A stretch of DNA of 64,000 bases from Treponema sp. (GCA_016288205.1 JAEEYO010000049.1:62001-126000), one strand, 5' to 3'. Positions 1-8,840 are shown, numbered from the stretch's first letter. Notes: generated by a model from the sequence alone, not told the origin. Numbers and translations: made by a program.

Positions 1-151
1 GACAATGTTAAAGGCAGCATGAAATTGATAAAGTCAATATTATGACATCTTAATCTTTTTTTTTCAAAAATCTTTTCCACTCCGTCACGTTCTGATAGAC
101 CTCCAGTGTTATAATGCTCTTATCAAACGCACAAATATAAGGAGGCACTTT
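1..151 (+). promoter_or_regulatory. Left-edge intergenic region with probable promoter
   Basis: No gene is visible here. TATAAT at 110-115 is a good -10 box, but the -35 position is poor. A strong ribosome-binding site (AAGGAGG, about 141-146) precedes the start at 152, so this is probably the promoter and leader of the leucine-rich-repeat gene. Confidence 0.45.
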
Positions 152-1564
152 ATGACACATGAGAATTCAGTCATTAATCAGACCTGTAAAGACAATGGTG
201 ATTTCAATATTGTTGATGGCATTCTAGTAGAATATCTTAGCAATGATTCATCTGTAGTTATCCCCGATGGCGTAATAAAAATCAATGATCGTGTGTTTTT
301 GGGTGATTGTGTTACATCTGTAAGTATTCCAGTAAGTGTGAAGAAAATTAACGAATATGCCTTTAACATACTTAAGGATATACATTATGCTGGTACTCGG
401 GAGCAGTGGAATAAAGTAAGGAAGAGTATATGCTGGAGGAAGTCAGCAGATGTCGTGCATTGTATAGATGGTGATGAGGAACTTCCTCAGTTTTACTTCA
501 GAGATAATGTGTTGGAAAACTATTATGGAGTTTCGGATTCAGTTGTTATCCCCGAGAACGTGAACAGAATCGGCGAGGCGGCATTTGCAGTTTGCGAATC
601 TGTTGTGTCAATTATCATACCTGATGGAGTGACAGAAATTGGGGAGAGAGCTTTCATGGGCTGTGAATCACTTAACTCTATCGTTATTCCGGATAGCGTG
701 ATGGAAATTGGAGATTATGCCTTTGAAAATTGTGAATCGCTTGAATATATCACTATTCCTCCGAATGTTCAGACAATAAACGAGTGTCTCTTTGTCGGAT
801 GTACCTCTCTTAAGTCTGTAAATATTCCAGCGAGTGTGAAAAAAATTTGCTCTTGTGCATTTAAGGACTGTTCTGCTCTTGCAGAAATTCATTTTGCTGG
901 TACTAAAAAACAGTGGGGTTTTGTAAAGAAGGATGAGTACTGGAGAAAATATATCCCTGCTTCATCTGTACAGTGCAAAGATGGTAGTGTTGAATTATCG
1001 CAGTTCAGAATCAATGACGGTGTGCTTGAACAGTATTATGGTGTAAGTGAGTCTGTTGTTATTCCCAATAATGTGATAGAAATAGGACGCTTTGCATTCA
1101 GTTGTTGCGAGACACTTTTATCAGTCAGTATTCCAAATACTGTGATAGAAATTGGTGATGCTGCATTTGATGGCTGTAACTCACTTAAATCAATCTGTAT
1201 TCCTGAAGGAGTTATGGAAATCCATACTTCTACTTTCAGTCAGTGCATATTGCTTGAATCGGTTTCTATTCCGAAAAGTGTGAGGATAATCGAAGAAGAG
1301 GCCTTTTGTGCCTGTGTGTCTCTCTCTTCGATTGATGTTCCTGCTGGAGTAATAAAAATATATGATAAAGCTTTCTTTGACTGCATGCACCTCGTTTCAA
1401 TCAGTATCCCTGCGTCCGTGACGGAAATAGGAAAAAATGCCTTTTGTGGATGCCACTCACTCAAGGAAATCCACTATAGCGGTGCGGAAGAACAGTGGAA
1501 TGCCTTGGTAAAAGGTGATGGTTGGAATGAGGGTTGTCCAGATTTAAAAGTAATCTTTGATTAG
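152..1564 (+). CDS. BspA-like leucine-rich-repeat protein (LRR_5 type)
   Basis: A 470-residue protein built almost wholly of treponemal/BspA-type repeats of the form SVxIPxxVxxIGxxAFxxCxSL. Three modules are visible. Each opens with a cap resembling F-I-x-D-G-x-L-x-x-Y followed by SVVIP, and each closes with a copy of AGTxxQW plus a tryptophan-rich stretch. The start is set by AAGGAGG about 8 nt upstream. There is no signal peptide or lipobox, which is unusual for a family known mainly from surface proteins binding fibronectin or other bacteria. Cellular location and ligand are therefore unknown. Solenoid assignment is secure; function is not. Confidence 0.85.
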   Translation: MTHENSVINQTCKDNGDFNIVDGILVEYLSNDSSVVIPDGVIKINDRVFLGDCVTSVSIPVSVKKINEYAFNILKDIHYAGTREQWNKVRKSICWRKSADVVHCIDGDEELPQFYFRDNVLENYYGVSDSVVIPENVNRIGEAAFAVCESVVSIIIPDGVTEIGERAFMGCESLNSIVIPDSVMEIGDYAFENCESLEYITIPPNVQTINECLFVGCTSLKSVNIPASVKKICSCAFKDCSALAEIHFAGTKKQWGFVKKDEYWRKYIPASSVQCKDGSVELSQFRINDGVLEQYYGVSESVVIPNNVIEIGRFAFSCCETLLSVSIPNTVIEIGDAAFDGCNSLKSICIPEGVMEIHTSTFSQCILLESVSIPKSVRIIEEEAFCACVSLSSIDVPAGVIKIYDKAFFDCMHLVSISIPASVTEIGKNAFCGCHSLKEIHYSGAEEQWNALVKGDGWNEGCPDLKVIFD

Positions 1565-1604
1565 AAAATATAGGTGCTTAAACTCACTTTTTCCAAAAAA
1601 AATT

Positions 1605-1749
1605 TTTGCTGCTACATCGCAATCTGATAGAGTGGGTGTGATATAGTTCTAGGCAGCAAATGTGCGATATGGAGAAAATCTGCCAGGTTGACGGCGCACT
1701 GTGCCACTTGCTGTTAGTAAGGTAAGTCTTCCGGCATGATTTCTCCATA
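1605..1749 (+). promoter_or_regulatory. Structured leader or small RNA, unrecognised
   Basis: The gap before the 1777 gene carries several complementary segments. Arms 1668-1684 and 1733-1749 pair at 14 of 17 positions and enclose a GGCGCA/TGTGCC stem near 1693-1705. Upstream, TTTGCTGC (1605-1612) can pair with GCAGCAAA (1653-1660), while ATCGCA (1616-1621) can pair with TGCGAT (1663-1668), a pseudoknot-like arrangement. It matches no riboswitch class I can recognise by eye. Confidence 0.45.
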
Positions 1750-1776
1750 ACGGAAATAAAATCTTAGGAGGATTTT

Positions 1777-2145
1777 ATGACAAAGAGATTTTTTTTATCC
1801 ATGCTTATTGCATTTGTGATGGTTGGTTCTGTTTCTGCCGAAAAGTACAGGTATTATATGCTTAGTCAAAGCAACCCGAATAGTGCCATGTTCTTGATAA
1901 TGCAGACATCAGAGGAGTTGCCGGAAGAAAAGGTAAAAAACTTGGAAAATGCTGGCGGAGGAGCACTGAATACAAAGCAGGATCGTTTTGCAGCAGAAGC
2001 GGGATTAAAGAATGTTCAATCATATTATTATATGGGAGCGTTACAGCCTGTCTTTGTTGATTACACAAAAGATGCAAGTGACCCTGATATGAAATTTATC
2101 GATTCCTGGGAAGAATTGTTAAAGTACATTAGATGGGAAAAATAA
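1777..2145 (+). CDS. Small secreted protein of unknown function
   Basis: A 122-residue protein with a clear signal peptide: a basic start (MTKR), a hydrophobic core, and a likely cleavage after VSA at about residue 21. The mature part is about 100 residues, polar, with YYYM and YRYYM tyrosine clusters and no cysteine. I do not recognise the family. GGAGG sits 7 nt before the start. It has its own leader with strong RNA-structure potential (1605-1749) and is followed by repeated elements at 2152-2207. It probably acts in the periplasm or at the surface. Confidence 0.7.
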   Translation: MTKRFFLSMLIAFVMVGSVSAEKYRYYMLSQSNPNSAMFLIMQTSEELPEEKVKNLENAGGGALNTKQDRFAAEAGLKNVQSYYYMGALQPVFVDYTKDASDPDMKFIDSWEELLKYIRWEK

Positions 2146-2151
2146 TCTTCT

Positions 2152-2207
2152 GGGTGGTATTTGATATTTACTGGGGTGGTATTTGATATCTATTGTCAAA
2201 TATCACC
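2152..2207 (+). repeat. Direct repeat followed by inverted repeat
   Basis: GGTGGTATTTGATA occurs twice in tandem (from 2153 and from 2175), and the second copy forms a 12-bp stem with 2196-2207 (one G-T pair, loop 2187-2195). The first copy could pair with the same partner, so two alternative hairpins exist. It may terminate the upstream gene, but no T-run follows; an operator for the 2266 gene is the alternative. Confidence 0.5.
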
Positions 2208-2265
2208 TTTGGAGAAATGAATTGACGATATATGGATTTGATTCAAACTGCGGTGAGGTAAAACA

Positions 2266-2823
2266 ATGACATATTATGCAATAGATTTTGAAACGGCGAA
2301 CAATTATCAGAACAGCGCTTGTTCCGTTGGAGTGGTGCGCTTTGTTGACGGCGTGGAAAAGGACAGCGTTTATTCACTTATCAAGCCTGCAAAGATGTAC
2401 TTTCGCCCGGATTTTACGGACATTCATGGAATCAGTTATGGTGATGTCCGGCATTGTCCTCAGTTCCCGGAAGTATGGCAGACTGTTGTGGAGCCGTTTC
2501 TTAAATCATCTGGGGAAGAAAAAATCCATTTTGTGGCTCACAACGCTCAGTTTGACATGGGGGTAATCCGCGCTTGTTGCGATTACTTTGGCATGCCTCT
2601 GCCAGAAGCTGATTATGCATGCACACTTCAAATAGCACGTAAAGCATGGACAGATTTTGATTGTCACAAGCTTACCTATTTAGCCGAGAAGTTTGGCATT
2701 ATATATAAAGCTCATGATGCCCTTGATGATGCCAGAACCTGCGGGAAAATCCTTGCGATGGCGGCCGAAAAATCAGACCGCAGCATTGATGAATTGTTCT
2801 CACAGTATCAGAAAGATTTATGA
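2266..2823 (+). CDS. DnaQ-like 3'-5' exonuclease (DEDDh)
   Basis: A 185-residue stand-alone exonuclease of the DNA polymerase III epsilon superfamily. The motifs are in order: ExoI in YAIDFETAN (residues about 3-11), ExoII in HNAQFD (about 94-99), and ExoIII HDALDDA (about 154-160) with the general-base His and metal-binding Asp. It should remove 3' nucleotides from DNA or RNA with two metal ions. It lacks extra domains, so it is more likely a repair or RNA-turnover enzyme than the replicative proofreading subunit. GAGGT precedes the ATG at good distance. Confidence 0.85.
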   Translation: MTYYAIDFETANNYQNSACSVGVVRFVDGVEKDSVYSLIKPAKMYFRPDFTDIHGISYGDVRHCPQFPEVWQTVVEPFLKSSGEEKIHFVAHNAQFDMGVIRACCDYFGMPLPEADYACTLQIARKAWTDFDCHKLTYLAEKFGIIYKAHDALDDARTCGKILAMAAEKSDRSIDELFSQYQKDL

Positions 2824-2853
2824 TAATGGTGTAATACCTAATTGGAGGAAAAT

Positions 2854-3223
2854 ATGCAAGACAAAACAACAATTAAGAAGCTTTTTGATGAATCTGACAT
2901 TCAGTTCGCTGTACCTGCTTATCAGCGAGCATATTCGTGGGAAGTGGATTTAGATAAAAAGCAGGTTAGACAATTTTATCAAGACTTAATTGACCAAATT
3001 AAGTTTACAATGATTGGACCTGACACAATATCTAGAAAAACTTATTTCCTGGGTCATTTCATTTTTGAAAAGGATTCCCAAAATCCAAATAAATATTGGA
3101 TAATCTATCGTGGATTGTGAAACAGAATATAGCATTTTCTCTGGTATTATGCAGAAAATAAAGGGGTGGGAGGACAGGTGTGATTCAGATTTCCTTGAAG
3201 TTGGGCTCAAGTGCCTTGTTTGA
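2854..3223 (+). pseudogene. Broken DUF262 (GmrS/ParB-like) N-terminus
   Basis: GGAGG at 2844-2848 precedes ATG 2854. The first 88 codons match a DUF262 start: PAYQRAYSWE, then FLGHFIFE. Where the family carries its invariant (I/V)DGQQR(L/I)(S/T)T motif, the frame breaks at about 3107-3110 and stops at 3118-3120. The next frame from 3110 reads IVD, then a degraded motif, then continues as SIFSGIMQKIKGWEDR to a stop at 3221. Full members are usually several hundred residues long and many are GmrSD-type restriction enzymes. This is a frameshifted and truncated relic. Confidence 0.65.
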
Positions 3224-3248
3224 GTGAAAATTTGTACAGGAGTATATT

Positions 3249-3635
3249 ATGTCAAATCAAAAAGTCGGGATATTCTGGTTTTATAAAGGCAAAGTCATTT
3301 TTTCTCATGCCGTTTCAGTTGAATATGGCCTTCTTTATGGGGAGACCGTAACTGGAACAAGGGATCATGCTGAATATTGGGAAGAGCTCAGAAAGGACGG
3401 AAAACTGAATGTTTTGGGTGAAAGTCTGCGTGAAGAGTACTTTTCCATAGCTCGGGGTCGGGTTGTTTTTCACAAGGATACTGGGAAATTTTCGGTTTAC
3501 CATGGTAACAATATGAAAAAGACAGATTTACATAAAGTTGGCTTATTCTTTAATCTGCCGGAAGATAGGACTGATTTTGAAGAAGATTTGCACTATTGTG
3601 ACCTTACGGATTCGGAATGGAATAAAATATTTTGA
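3249..3635 (+). CDS. Uncharacterised small protein
   Basis: A 128-residue, acidic, soluble protein with no signal peptide or membrane segment. It opens with an IFWFYKGKVIF segment and contains HAEYWEELRK and GRVVFHKDTGKF, a layout I have seen in conserved hypothetical proteins of accessory regions, but I cannot name the family. A CAGGAG-like ribosome-binding site lies 8 nt before the ATG. It sits between the broken DUF262 gene and the WYL regulator, so it may be part of a decayed defence or mobile cluster. Confidence 0.65.
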   Translation: MSNQKVGIFWFYKGKVIFSHAVSVEYGLLYGETVTGTRDHAEYWEELRKDGKLNVLGESLREEYFSIARGRVVFHKDTGKFSVYHGNNMKKTDLHKVGLFFNLPEDRTDFEEDLHYCDLTDSEWNKIF

Positions 3636-3643
3636 AAAAAATT

Positions 3644-3667
3644 GATAGTCTATCACTGTATGATAGA
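3644..3667 (+). promoter_or_regulatory. Overlapping palindromes, candidate operator of WYL gene
   Basis: GATAG-T-CTATC (3644-3654) overlaps a perfect inverted repeat TCTATCA-N5-TGATAGA (3649-3667). A separate hairpin AAGCCAA/TTGGCTT (3695-3701 and 3716-3722) lies directly before the ribosome-binding site of the WYL gene. The palindromes are well placed for autoregulation, but this is inferred from position alone. Confidence 0.45.
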
Positions 3668-3735
3668 TTGAGTATGGTATAAATATATCATATTAAGCCA
3701 AGTTAAAACCTTATGTTGGCTTACAGGAGGATATT

Positions 3736-4728
3736 ATGAGTGAGAAAACACAGAAGCGTAATGGGGAACGTCTCCCGATTTTGGCAAGACTTGTAAAAAT
3801 TCACAGAAAAATAAAATCAGGGTGCTATCCGAATGCAAGGCAGCTTGCTTATAGTCTTGAAGTCAGTGTTCCGACCATTAACCGGGATATTGAATTTCTA
3901 AAAGACAGGTTCCTTGCACCGATTGAATACGATGCGAAAAATCGGGGCTATTATTATTATGAAGACTATGACATGCCGTTGAACCGCATTTCTCCGGCGG
4001 ACATGCAGACGCTTTTTTCGGCAAAGATGCTCCTTTCGAGTTATGAGGGAACGCCGATTTATGAAGATGTTGAAAAGATGATTGATTTCCTGACTGATTC
4101 AAAGACTCCTGGCAATTCTAATTTTTTAAAGCGAATTGCTGTGGCTCCGTCTCCAAAAATAATCCTGGATGAAAAGTTGTGGTCTCAGATAGTCAATGCC
4201 ATGCAGGAAAATCGCGTGATTGAGTTTGACTATAACGGAAGATGGAATCCCAGTTTAACTCATCGTCGTGTGCATCCGTATCAGATACTTCTTGATGATG
4301 GTGTGTGCTTTGTCTTTGGATTTTCAGAGGAAAGAAACGCGGAAAGAATATTTGCGTTGAATCGTATAAAAAATCTCGTGATTACGGATGATGCTTTTGA
4401 ATTACCGAAGGATTTTGATTTTTCTTCTCGCTGTGGTGGCGGAAAATTTGGCATTTTTATTACCGATGACAAGGAAGAATTCGTGATTGACTTTTATGAT
4501 GAGTCGCGTCAGGTTGCAAAGGATTGTATCTGGGCAGCGGATCAGAAAATCACCGATTACGATGACGAGTGCCGTACTCAGATTACATTCACTTCAACAC
4601 AGTATCTTAAGGTCCTTGAGTGGATACTGTCACAGGGAAAAAACGCTCGCCCGGTTTCCCCGGAATGGTTTGTTGAGGAATGGAAAAAGGAAGTCACAGC
4701 AATGGCAAAAATGGTGGAAAAATTGTAA
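3736..4728 (+). CDS. WYL-domain transcriptional regulator (YafY-like)
   Basis: A 330-residue regulator. Residues about 10-65 form a DeoR/HTH_11-type winged helix (ARQLAYSLEVSVPTINRDIEFL); residues about 145-320 form the WYL ligand-sensing domain with VHPYQILLDDG and the WCX C-terminal extension. Members sense small ligands or nucleic acids and often govern defence islands or DNA-damage genes. AGGAGG lies 6 nt upstream. The gene converges tail to tail on a second WYL regulator, leaving only 9 bp. The target is not visible; the palindromes at 3644-3667 suggest autoregulation. Confidence 0.85.
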   Translation: MSEKTQKRNGERLPILARLVKIHRKIKSGCYPNARQLAYSLEVSVPTINRDIEFLKDRFLAPIEYDAKNRGYYYYEDYDMPLNRISPADMQTLFSAKMLLSSYEGTPIYEDVEKMIDFLTDSKTPGNSNFLKRIAVAPSPKIILDEKLWSQIVNAMQENRVIEFDYNGRWNPSLTHRRVHPYQILLDDGVCFVFGFSEERNAERIFALNRIKNLVITDDAFELPKDFDFSSRCGGGKFGIFITDDKEEFVIDFYDESRQVAKDCIWAADQKITDYDDECRTQITFTSTQYLKVLEWILSQGKNARPVSPEWFVEEWKKEVTAMAKMVEKL

Positions 4729-4737
4729 TTTTTTTCA

Positions 4738-5787
4738 CTACTTCTGTATTTTCTCCCATAATGCCGCTATTTCCTGCTTCCAGCGTTTCACGAGAGAGCG
4801 GGGGGCGAGGGGCTCGGCTTGGCATCCCCATTTCATTATCTGCTCGAAGACTTTTTCTTCCTGGGCAGATGAGAATGTGATGGTCGTGTATTCGTCGGTT
4901 TCCTTCAGGATTTTTTGGTCGTCGGCCCATTTGTGGCGTTTGATCCAGTCCTTCGCATAATCGGTGAAGCGGATTTTGAATGTCTGCGTGTTGTCGTCCT
5001 TGAACGCTCCCAGTCTTCCGCCGCCGTTGAGCTTGTTGAAATCAAAGTTTTTCGGCAGCTTGAATGTTTCGCCTGTGATTGCGATGTCCGCCATGAAATT
5101 CAAATCATACAAAAGAATCATGTTGGCGTACTCACTGTATGCGGAAAGATATGCGGAACCGTTGTCCAAAATCAGCTGATAGGGGCAGACTGTTCGGATT
5201 GCATTCATTTTTCTTTCTGAGCTTGACTTGACGTAGCGGAATTGTATCTTCCGGTTTTTCTTAATCGCCTCGTAAACCCTGTCCCAGTTTTTTATGTCAA
5301 TGTCATATTTAATTTGCGGCGAGACAATCACGCGGCCGGAGGAAAACAAAATGTCCTCCTTGAAAACTTTTGGCTCTAGAAACTGAATGAGACTTGTAAC
5401 GCGGCCGTAAAGGGGAGTTCCCTCGTATTGCTGGAGGAGTCCGCTCATGCTTGCAATGAGGTCAATGTTTTTTTGTGTCTCCTTTGTGTAAATCTGCTCG
5501 ACTTTCCTTTTAATTTTGTAGCTTCCGTTGACCTGCCTTTCCTCAATCAAATCCATGTCCTTCAGTTTTTTGATGGCACGGTAGACGGTGATTTGGGTGG
5601 CGTTCAAACGTTCCTGCAAATAGACCGCGTTGCATTTTATCTCTGGATGATCCGATGCTTCGCGTAAAATGCAGAGTATCTCGCTACCCCGTTCGTCAAG
5701 CTCGGGATCCAAATCTTTTTCCAATTTTTTTTTCTCGCGTCTTAACTTATTCTCGCGTATTTCTTCTTCGGAAAGTCTCTTACTCAT
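4738..5787 (-). CDS. WYL-domain transcriptional regulator, second copy
   Basis: A 349-residue paralogue of the 3736 regulator, with a Lys/Glu-rich N-terminal extension, a winged helix (LQERLNATQITVYRAIKKL) and a WYL plus WCX region (VCPYQLILDNG). It shares block after block with its neighbour, including the F(E/K)LPKNFDFN-x2-GGG-(R/K) segment, so the convergent pair probably arose by duplication. No Shine-Dalgarno is present. Instead ATGACA, 17 bp, TAAAAT, 6 bp lead straight to the start codon, so the message is probably leaderless. Confidence 0.85.
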   Translation of the reverse strand: MSKRLSEEEIRENKLRREKKKLEKDLDPELDERGSEILCILREASDHPEIKCNAVYLQERLNATQITVYRAIKKLKDMDLIEERQVNGSYKIKRKVEQIYTKETQKNIDLIASMSGLLQQYEGTPLYGRVTSLIQFLEPKVFKEDILFSSGRVIVSPQIKYDIDIKNWDRVYEAIKKNRKIQFRYVKSSSERKMNAIRTVCPYQLILDNGSAYLSAYSEYANMILLYDLNFMADIAITGETFKLPKNFDFNKLNGGGRLGAFKDDNTQTFKIRFTDYAKDWIKRHKWADDQKILKETDEYTTITFSSAQEEKVFEQIMKWGCQAEPLAPRSLVKRWKQEIAALWEKIQK

Positions 5788-5822
5788 AATTATATTTTAG
5801 CACAGTATTTCGAATCTGTCAT
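5788..5822 (-). promoter_or_regulatory. Leaderless-type promoter of the reverse WYL gene
   Basis: On the reverse strand -35 ATGACA occupies 5822-5817 and -10 TAAAAT 5799-5794, with a 17-bp spacer. The start codon begins 6 bp after the -10 box, which places the transcript start at or within the ATG. Confidence 0.6.
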
Positions 5823-5867
5823 CAAATTTTTTTAAGTGGGAACTGAAAGCGGAGGGGATAAAATTGT

Positions 5868-5909
5868 AGGGGCAGCCTTAAAAATCTTGTGACTCTAAAA
5901 ACTGCCCCT
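5868..5909 (-). terminator. Inverted repeat after purA
   Basis: AGGGGCAG (5868-5875) and CTGCCCCT (5902-5909) form an 8-bp GC-rich stem with a 26-nt loop about 20 bp beyond the purA stop. The T-tract is weak, so termination is only probable. Confidence 0.4.
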
Positions 5910-5929
5910 TTGGTTTTTATTGATTGCTT

Positions 5930-7180
5930 TTACTTTGCGAGTTTTTTCGCGCTGTCTTTTTCCCAGGGATCGGCACGCACGAAGGTTTCCTCGCGGTCGC
6001 TTCCTACTGAGACAATCGTTACCGGGGTGGATGTGAAATCCTCAATGAACTCGATGTATGCCTTTGCATTCTTCGGCAGGTCGTCGTATGACTTGCATGC
6101 CTTGAGGTTTGTCTTCCATCCTTCGAACTTTTCCAGAATGGGTTTTGCGTTGTTCATTGCGTCCACGTTCGCGGGGAAGTCGGTCACAATCTTTCCGTTG
6201 ATGTCGTAGGCGACGCATGCCTCAATCTGGTCCATCTCGTCGTAGATGTCGAGGTGGGTGAGCACGAGTCCGTCCAGGCTGTTCACGCGGCAAGCATATC
6301 TGAGGGCAACCAGGTCAAGGTAGCCGCAGCGTCTTGCTCTACCGGTTGTGACTCCGAACTCATGTCCCGTGTTGCGCACGTAATCGCAGAGCTCGCTTTC
6401 GGTCTCGTTGTTGAACTCGGATGGCATTGGTCCGTTACCGACGCGGGTCTCGTATGCCTTGAAGATTCCGACGATTGTGTCCAAATCATGCGGTCCGATT
6501 CCGCTACCGACGGCCGCTCCTGCTGCACAAGAGGGACCTGAGCTTACATAAGGATAGGTTCCTGAGTCAATGTCGAGCATGGCACCCTGAGCACCCTCAA
6601 AAAGGATGTTGTCCTTGCGGTGTGCCCACATCTCGGCGGTCAGGTCTACGCGCATTGAAAGCAGGCGGTCCATGTATTTGTCGAGATATGCCTTGTCCTC
6701 TCCGGTGTACTCGCTGATTTTTTCCTTCCAGTCAAGGTCTGCGAGTCTGAGTCCGTCGCGGTTTGCCTTCTCTCCGTATGTGATTCCGATTCCACGTCCT
6801 GTGGTTCCGATGGGGCGGGGGCGGGCTGCGTCACGGTCTTTGTCCATCTGCCTGTACTTCGGCAAAATGATGTGGGCGCGGTCAGAGATGAACACACGTC
6901 CTTCCCAGTTGATTCCGTTGTCCTTGAGCATCTGCAGCTCATTGAAAAGTGCCTCCGGGTCAATCACCATTCCGGCTCCGAGGTAAACTTTCTTTTCCGG
7001 ATAAAGTATTCCGCTTGGAACCTGGTGCAGGGCATAGGTCTTGCCGCCAGTTACGATTGAGTGTCCGGCATTGGGGCCGCCTGAATAGCGAACGACAATC
7101 TGGGCATTTTTTGCAAGATAGTCAACCATCTTGCCCTTTCCTTCGTCACCCCACTGGGCACCGATAACAACAACCTTCAT
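5930..7180 (-). CDS. purA: Adenylosuccinate synthetase
   Basis: This 416-residue cytoplasmic enzyme condenses IMP and aspartate with GTP hydrolysis to adenylosuccinate, the first committed step to AMP. The N-terminus carries QWGDEGKGK (residues 9-17), with the catalytic Asp and GTP loop, followed by the GGPNAGH segment and, further on, TTGRGIG. The length is slightly below the usual 425-430. The start has GGAGG at good spacing. It follows guaB by 16 bp on the same strand, so both branch-point enzymes after IMP are likely co-transcribed, an arrangement that would balance adenine and guanine nucleotides. Confidence 0.97.
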   Translation of the reverse strand: MKVVVIGAQWGDEGKGKMVDYLAKNAQIVVRYSGGPNAGHSIVTGGKTYALHQVPSGILYPEKKVYLGAGMVIDPEALFNELQMLKDNGINWEGRVFISDRAHIILPKYRQMDKDRDAARPRPIGTTGRGIGITYGEKANRDGLRLADLDWKEKISEYTGEDKAYLDKYMDRLLSMRVDLTAEMWAHRKDNILFEGAQGAMLDIDSGTYPYVSSGPSCAAGAAVGSGIGPHDLDTIVGIFKAYETRVGNGPMPSEFNNETESELCDYVRNTGHEFGVTTGRARRCGYLDLVALRYACRVNSLDGLVLTHLDIYDEMDQIEACVAYDINGKIVTDFPANVDAMNNAKPILEKFEGWKTNLKACKSYDDLPKNAKAYIEFIEDFTSTPVTIVSVGSDREETFVRADPWEKDSAKKLAK

Positions 7181-7196
7181 TTATATCCTCCATGTG

Positions 7197-8711
7197 TCAG
7201 CTCTTGTAGCTTACAGATGCATTTTTAACGGTAACGTCATGTGCTCCGCTTTCCTGAACGGTAACGGCAGAGACCAAAGTAATCTTGGCTTTTTCCTGAA
7301 GCTCGGGGATTGTGAGTGCGCCGCAGTTGCACATTGTATGCACGACCTTGCTGATTGTGATGGCAACATTGTCGTGAAGATGTCCGGCATAGGGAACGTA
7401 GCTGTCAACTCCTTCCTCAAAAGACATTCCTGCCTTTCCGCCGAGGTCATATCTCTGCCAGTTGCGTGCCCTTGCGCTTCCTTCGCCCCAGTATTCCTTC
7501 ATATAGTTTCCGTTGATGATGACTTTGTTTGAGGGAGACTCGTCGAATCTTGCGAAATAGCGGCCGAGCATTACGAAATCAGCTCCCATTGCGAGTGCCA
7601 GGGTGATGTGGTAGTCATGCACGATTCCACCGTCAGAGCAGATCGGAACATAGATTCCAGTCTTAGCGTAATACTCATCCCTTGCCTTTGCGACCTCGAT
7701 CGTGGCTGTGGCCTGTCCGCGTCCGATTCCCTTCTGCTCGCGTGTGATACAGATTGAGCCTCCGCCGATTCCAATCTTCACGAAATCAGCTCCGTTTTCG
7801 GCAAGGAACATAAATCCCTCGCGGTCAACCACGTTTCCGGCACCCACCTTTACGTTCGCACCGAATTTGTCGTGTATGTCATGCAAAGCCCTTGCCTGCC
7901 ACTCTGAGTATCCCTCGGATGAGTCAAGGCACAGAACGTCAACTCCGGCATCCAAAAGCGCGGGGACTCTCTGCATGTAATCCCTTGTGTTGATTCCGGC
8001 TCCCACGATGTAGCGGTGCTTTGAGTCGTGAAGCTCGTTGGGATGCACTGCGGCTGAGTCGAAGTCCTTTCTGAAAACAAGGGAGACAAGATTTCCGTTT
8101 TTATCGATTATTGGAAGCTGATTTACCTTGTGCTTCCAGATTAAGTCGTTTGCGTCGCTGAGGCTGATTCCGTCCTGACCCGTAATCATGTCCTTGAACG
8201 GTGTCATGTAGTCCGAGACCTTCGCTCCATCCGGCACATGGTTAATGCGAAAGTCCCTTTCGGTGATGATTCCCTCAAGCTTTCCGTGCGAGGTTCCGTC
8301 TGCTGTTACGGCGATCGTGGAGTGACCGGTTTTCTTTATGAGCTCCACCACATCCGTGATTTTCTGGTCCGGGCGTATGTTTGAGTCGGATGTTACGAAT
8401 CCCGCCTTGTATGATTTTGCACGGGCAACCATCGCCGCCTGATCCTCTATGCTCTGGGAACCGTAGATGAAGCTGATTCCTCCTTCCTGTGCGAGCGCGA
8501 TGGCCATCTTGTCATCCGATACCGATTGCATTACTGCACTGACCATCGGAATGTTCATGTACAGATCCGATTGCTCCCCGGCCTTTTTGTTGAAACGTGT
8601 TACAGGGGTTCTCAGTGAAACATGCTCCGGAATGCAGTCTGCGGAAGTGTATCCGGGAATAAGGAGATACTCACCGAATGTGTGAGACGGTTCTTCGTAA
8701 TAGTAAGCCAT
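7197..8711 (-). CDS. guaB: Inosine-5'-monophosphate dehydrogenase
   Basis: This 504-residue enzyme oxidises IMP to XMP with NAD+, the committed step to GMP. It has the TIM barrel interrupted at about residues 95-215 by a CBS-domain pair. The active-site loop reads [13 protein letters not shown], carrying the catalytic cysteine, and is followed by GRGQATA. The flap and C-terminal region follow with [11 protein letters not shown]. The motif variant [10 protein letters not shown] differs from the commonest bacterial GPGSICTTR but is still a proper IMPDH. GAGGAC lies upstream of the ATG. First gene of the guaB-purA unit. Confidence 0.96.
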   Translation of the reverse strand: MAYYYEEPSHTFGEYLLIPGYTSADCIPEHVSLRTPVTRFNKKAGEQSDLYMNIPMVSAVMQSVSDDKMAIALAQEGGISFIYGSQSIEDQAAMVARAKSYKAGFVTSDSNIRPDQKITDVVELIKKTGHSTIAVTADGTSHGKLEGIITERDFRINHVPDGAKVSDYMTPFKDMITGQDGISLSDANDLIWKHKVNQLPIIDKNGNLVSLVFRKDFDSAAVHPNELHDSKHRYIVGAGINTRDYMQRVPALLDAGVDVLCLDSSEGYSEWQARALHDIHDKFGANVKVGAGNVVDREGFMFLAENGADFVKIGIGGGSICITREQKGIGRGQATATIEVAKARDEYYAKTGIYVPICSDGGIVHDYHITLALAMGADFVMLGRYFARFDESPSNKVIINGNYMKEYWGEGSARARNWQRYDLGGKAGMSFEEGVDSYVPYAGHLHDNVAITISKVVHTMCNCGALTIPELQEKAKITLVSAVTVQESGAHDVTVKNASVSYKS

Positions 8712-8840
8712 AGTGTCCTCTTTGAAATTGCTGTTAAGAATCGCTGGAAGCTAATTCCAGAGATATTCAATTTCAACTAAATATATCATATATAGAAGAA
8801 AGTTTCTAGTGGGTGGGGAGGGGGAAATTTGGGAAGATTC

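Noticed and set aside
1693..1740. Cobalamin riboswitch suspected from GCCACT and AAGTC-like pieces
   Set aside because: The other B12-box and core elements are missing and the spacing is wrong.
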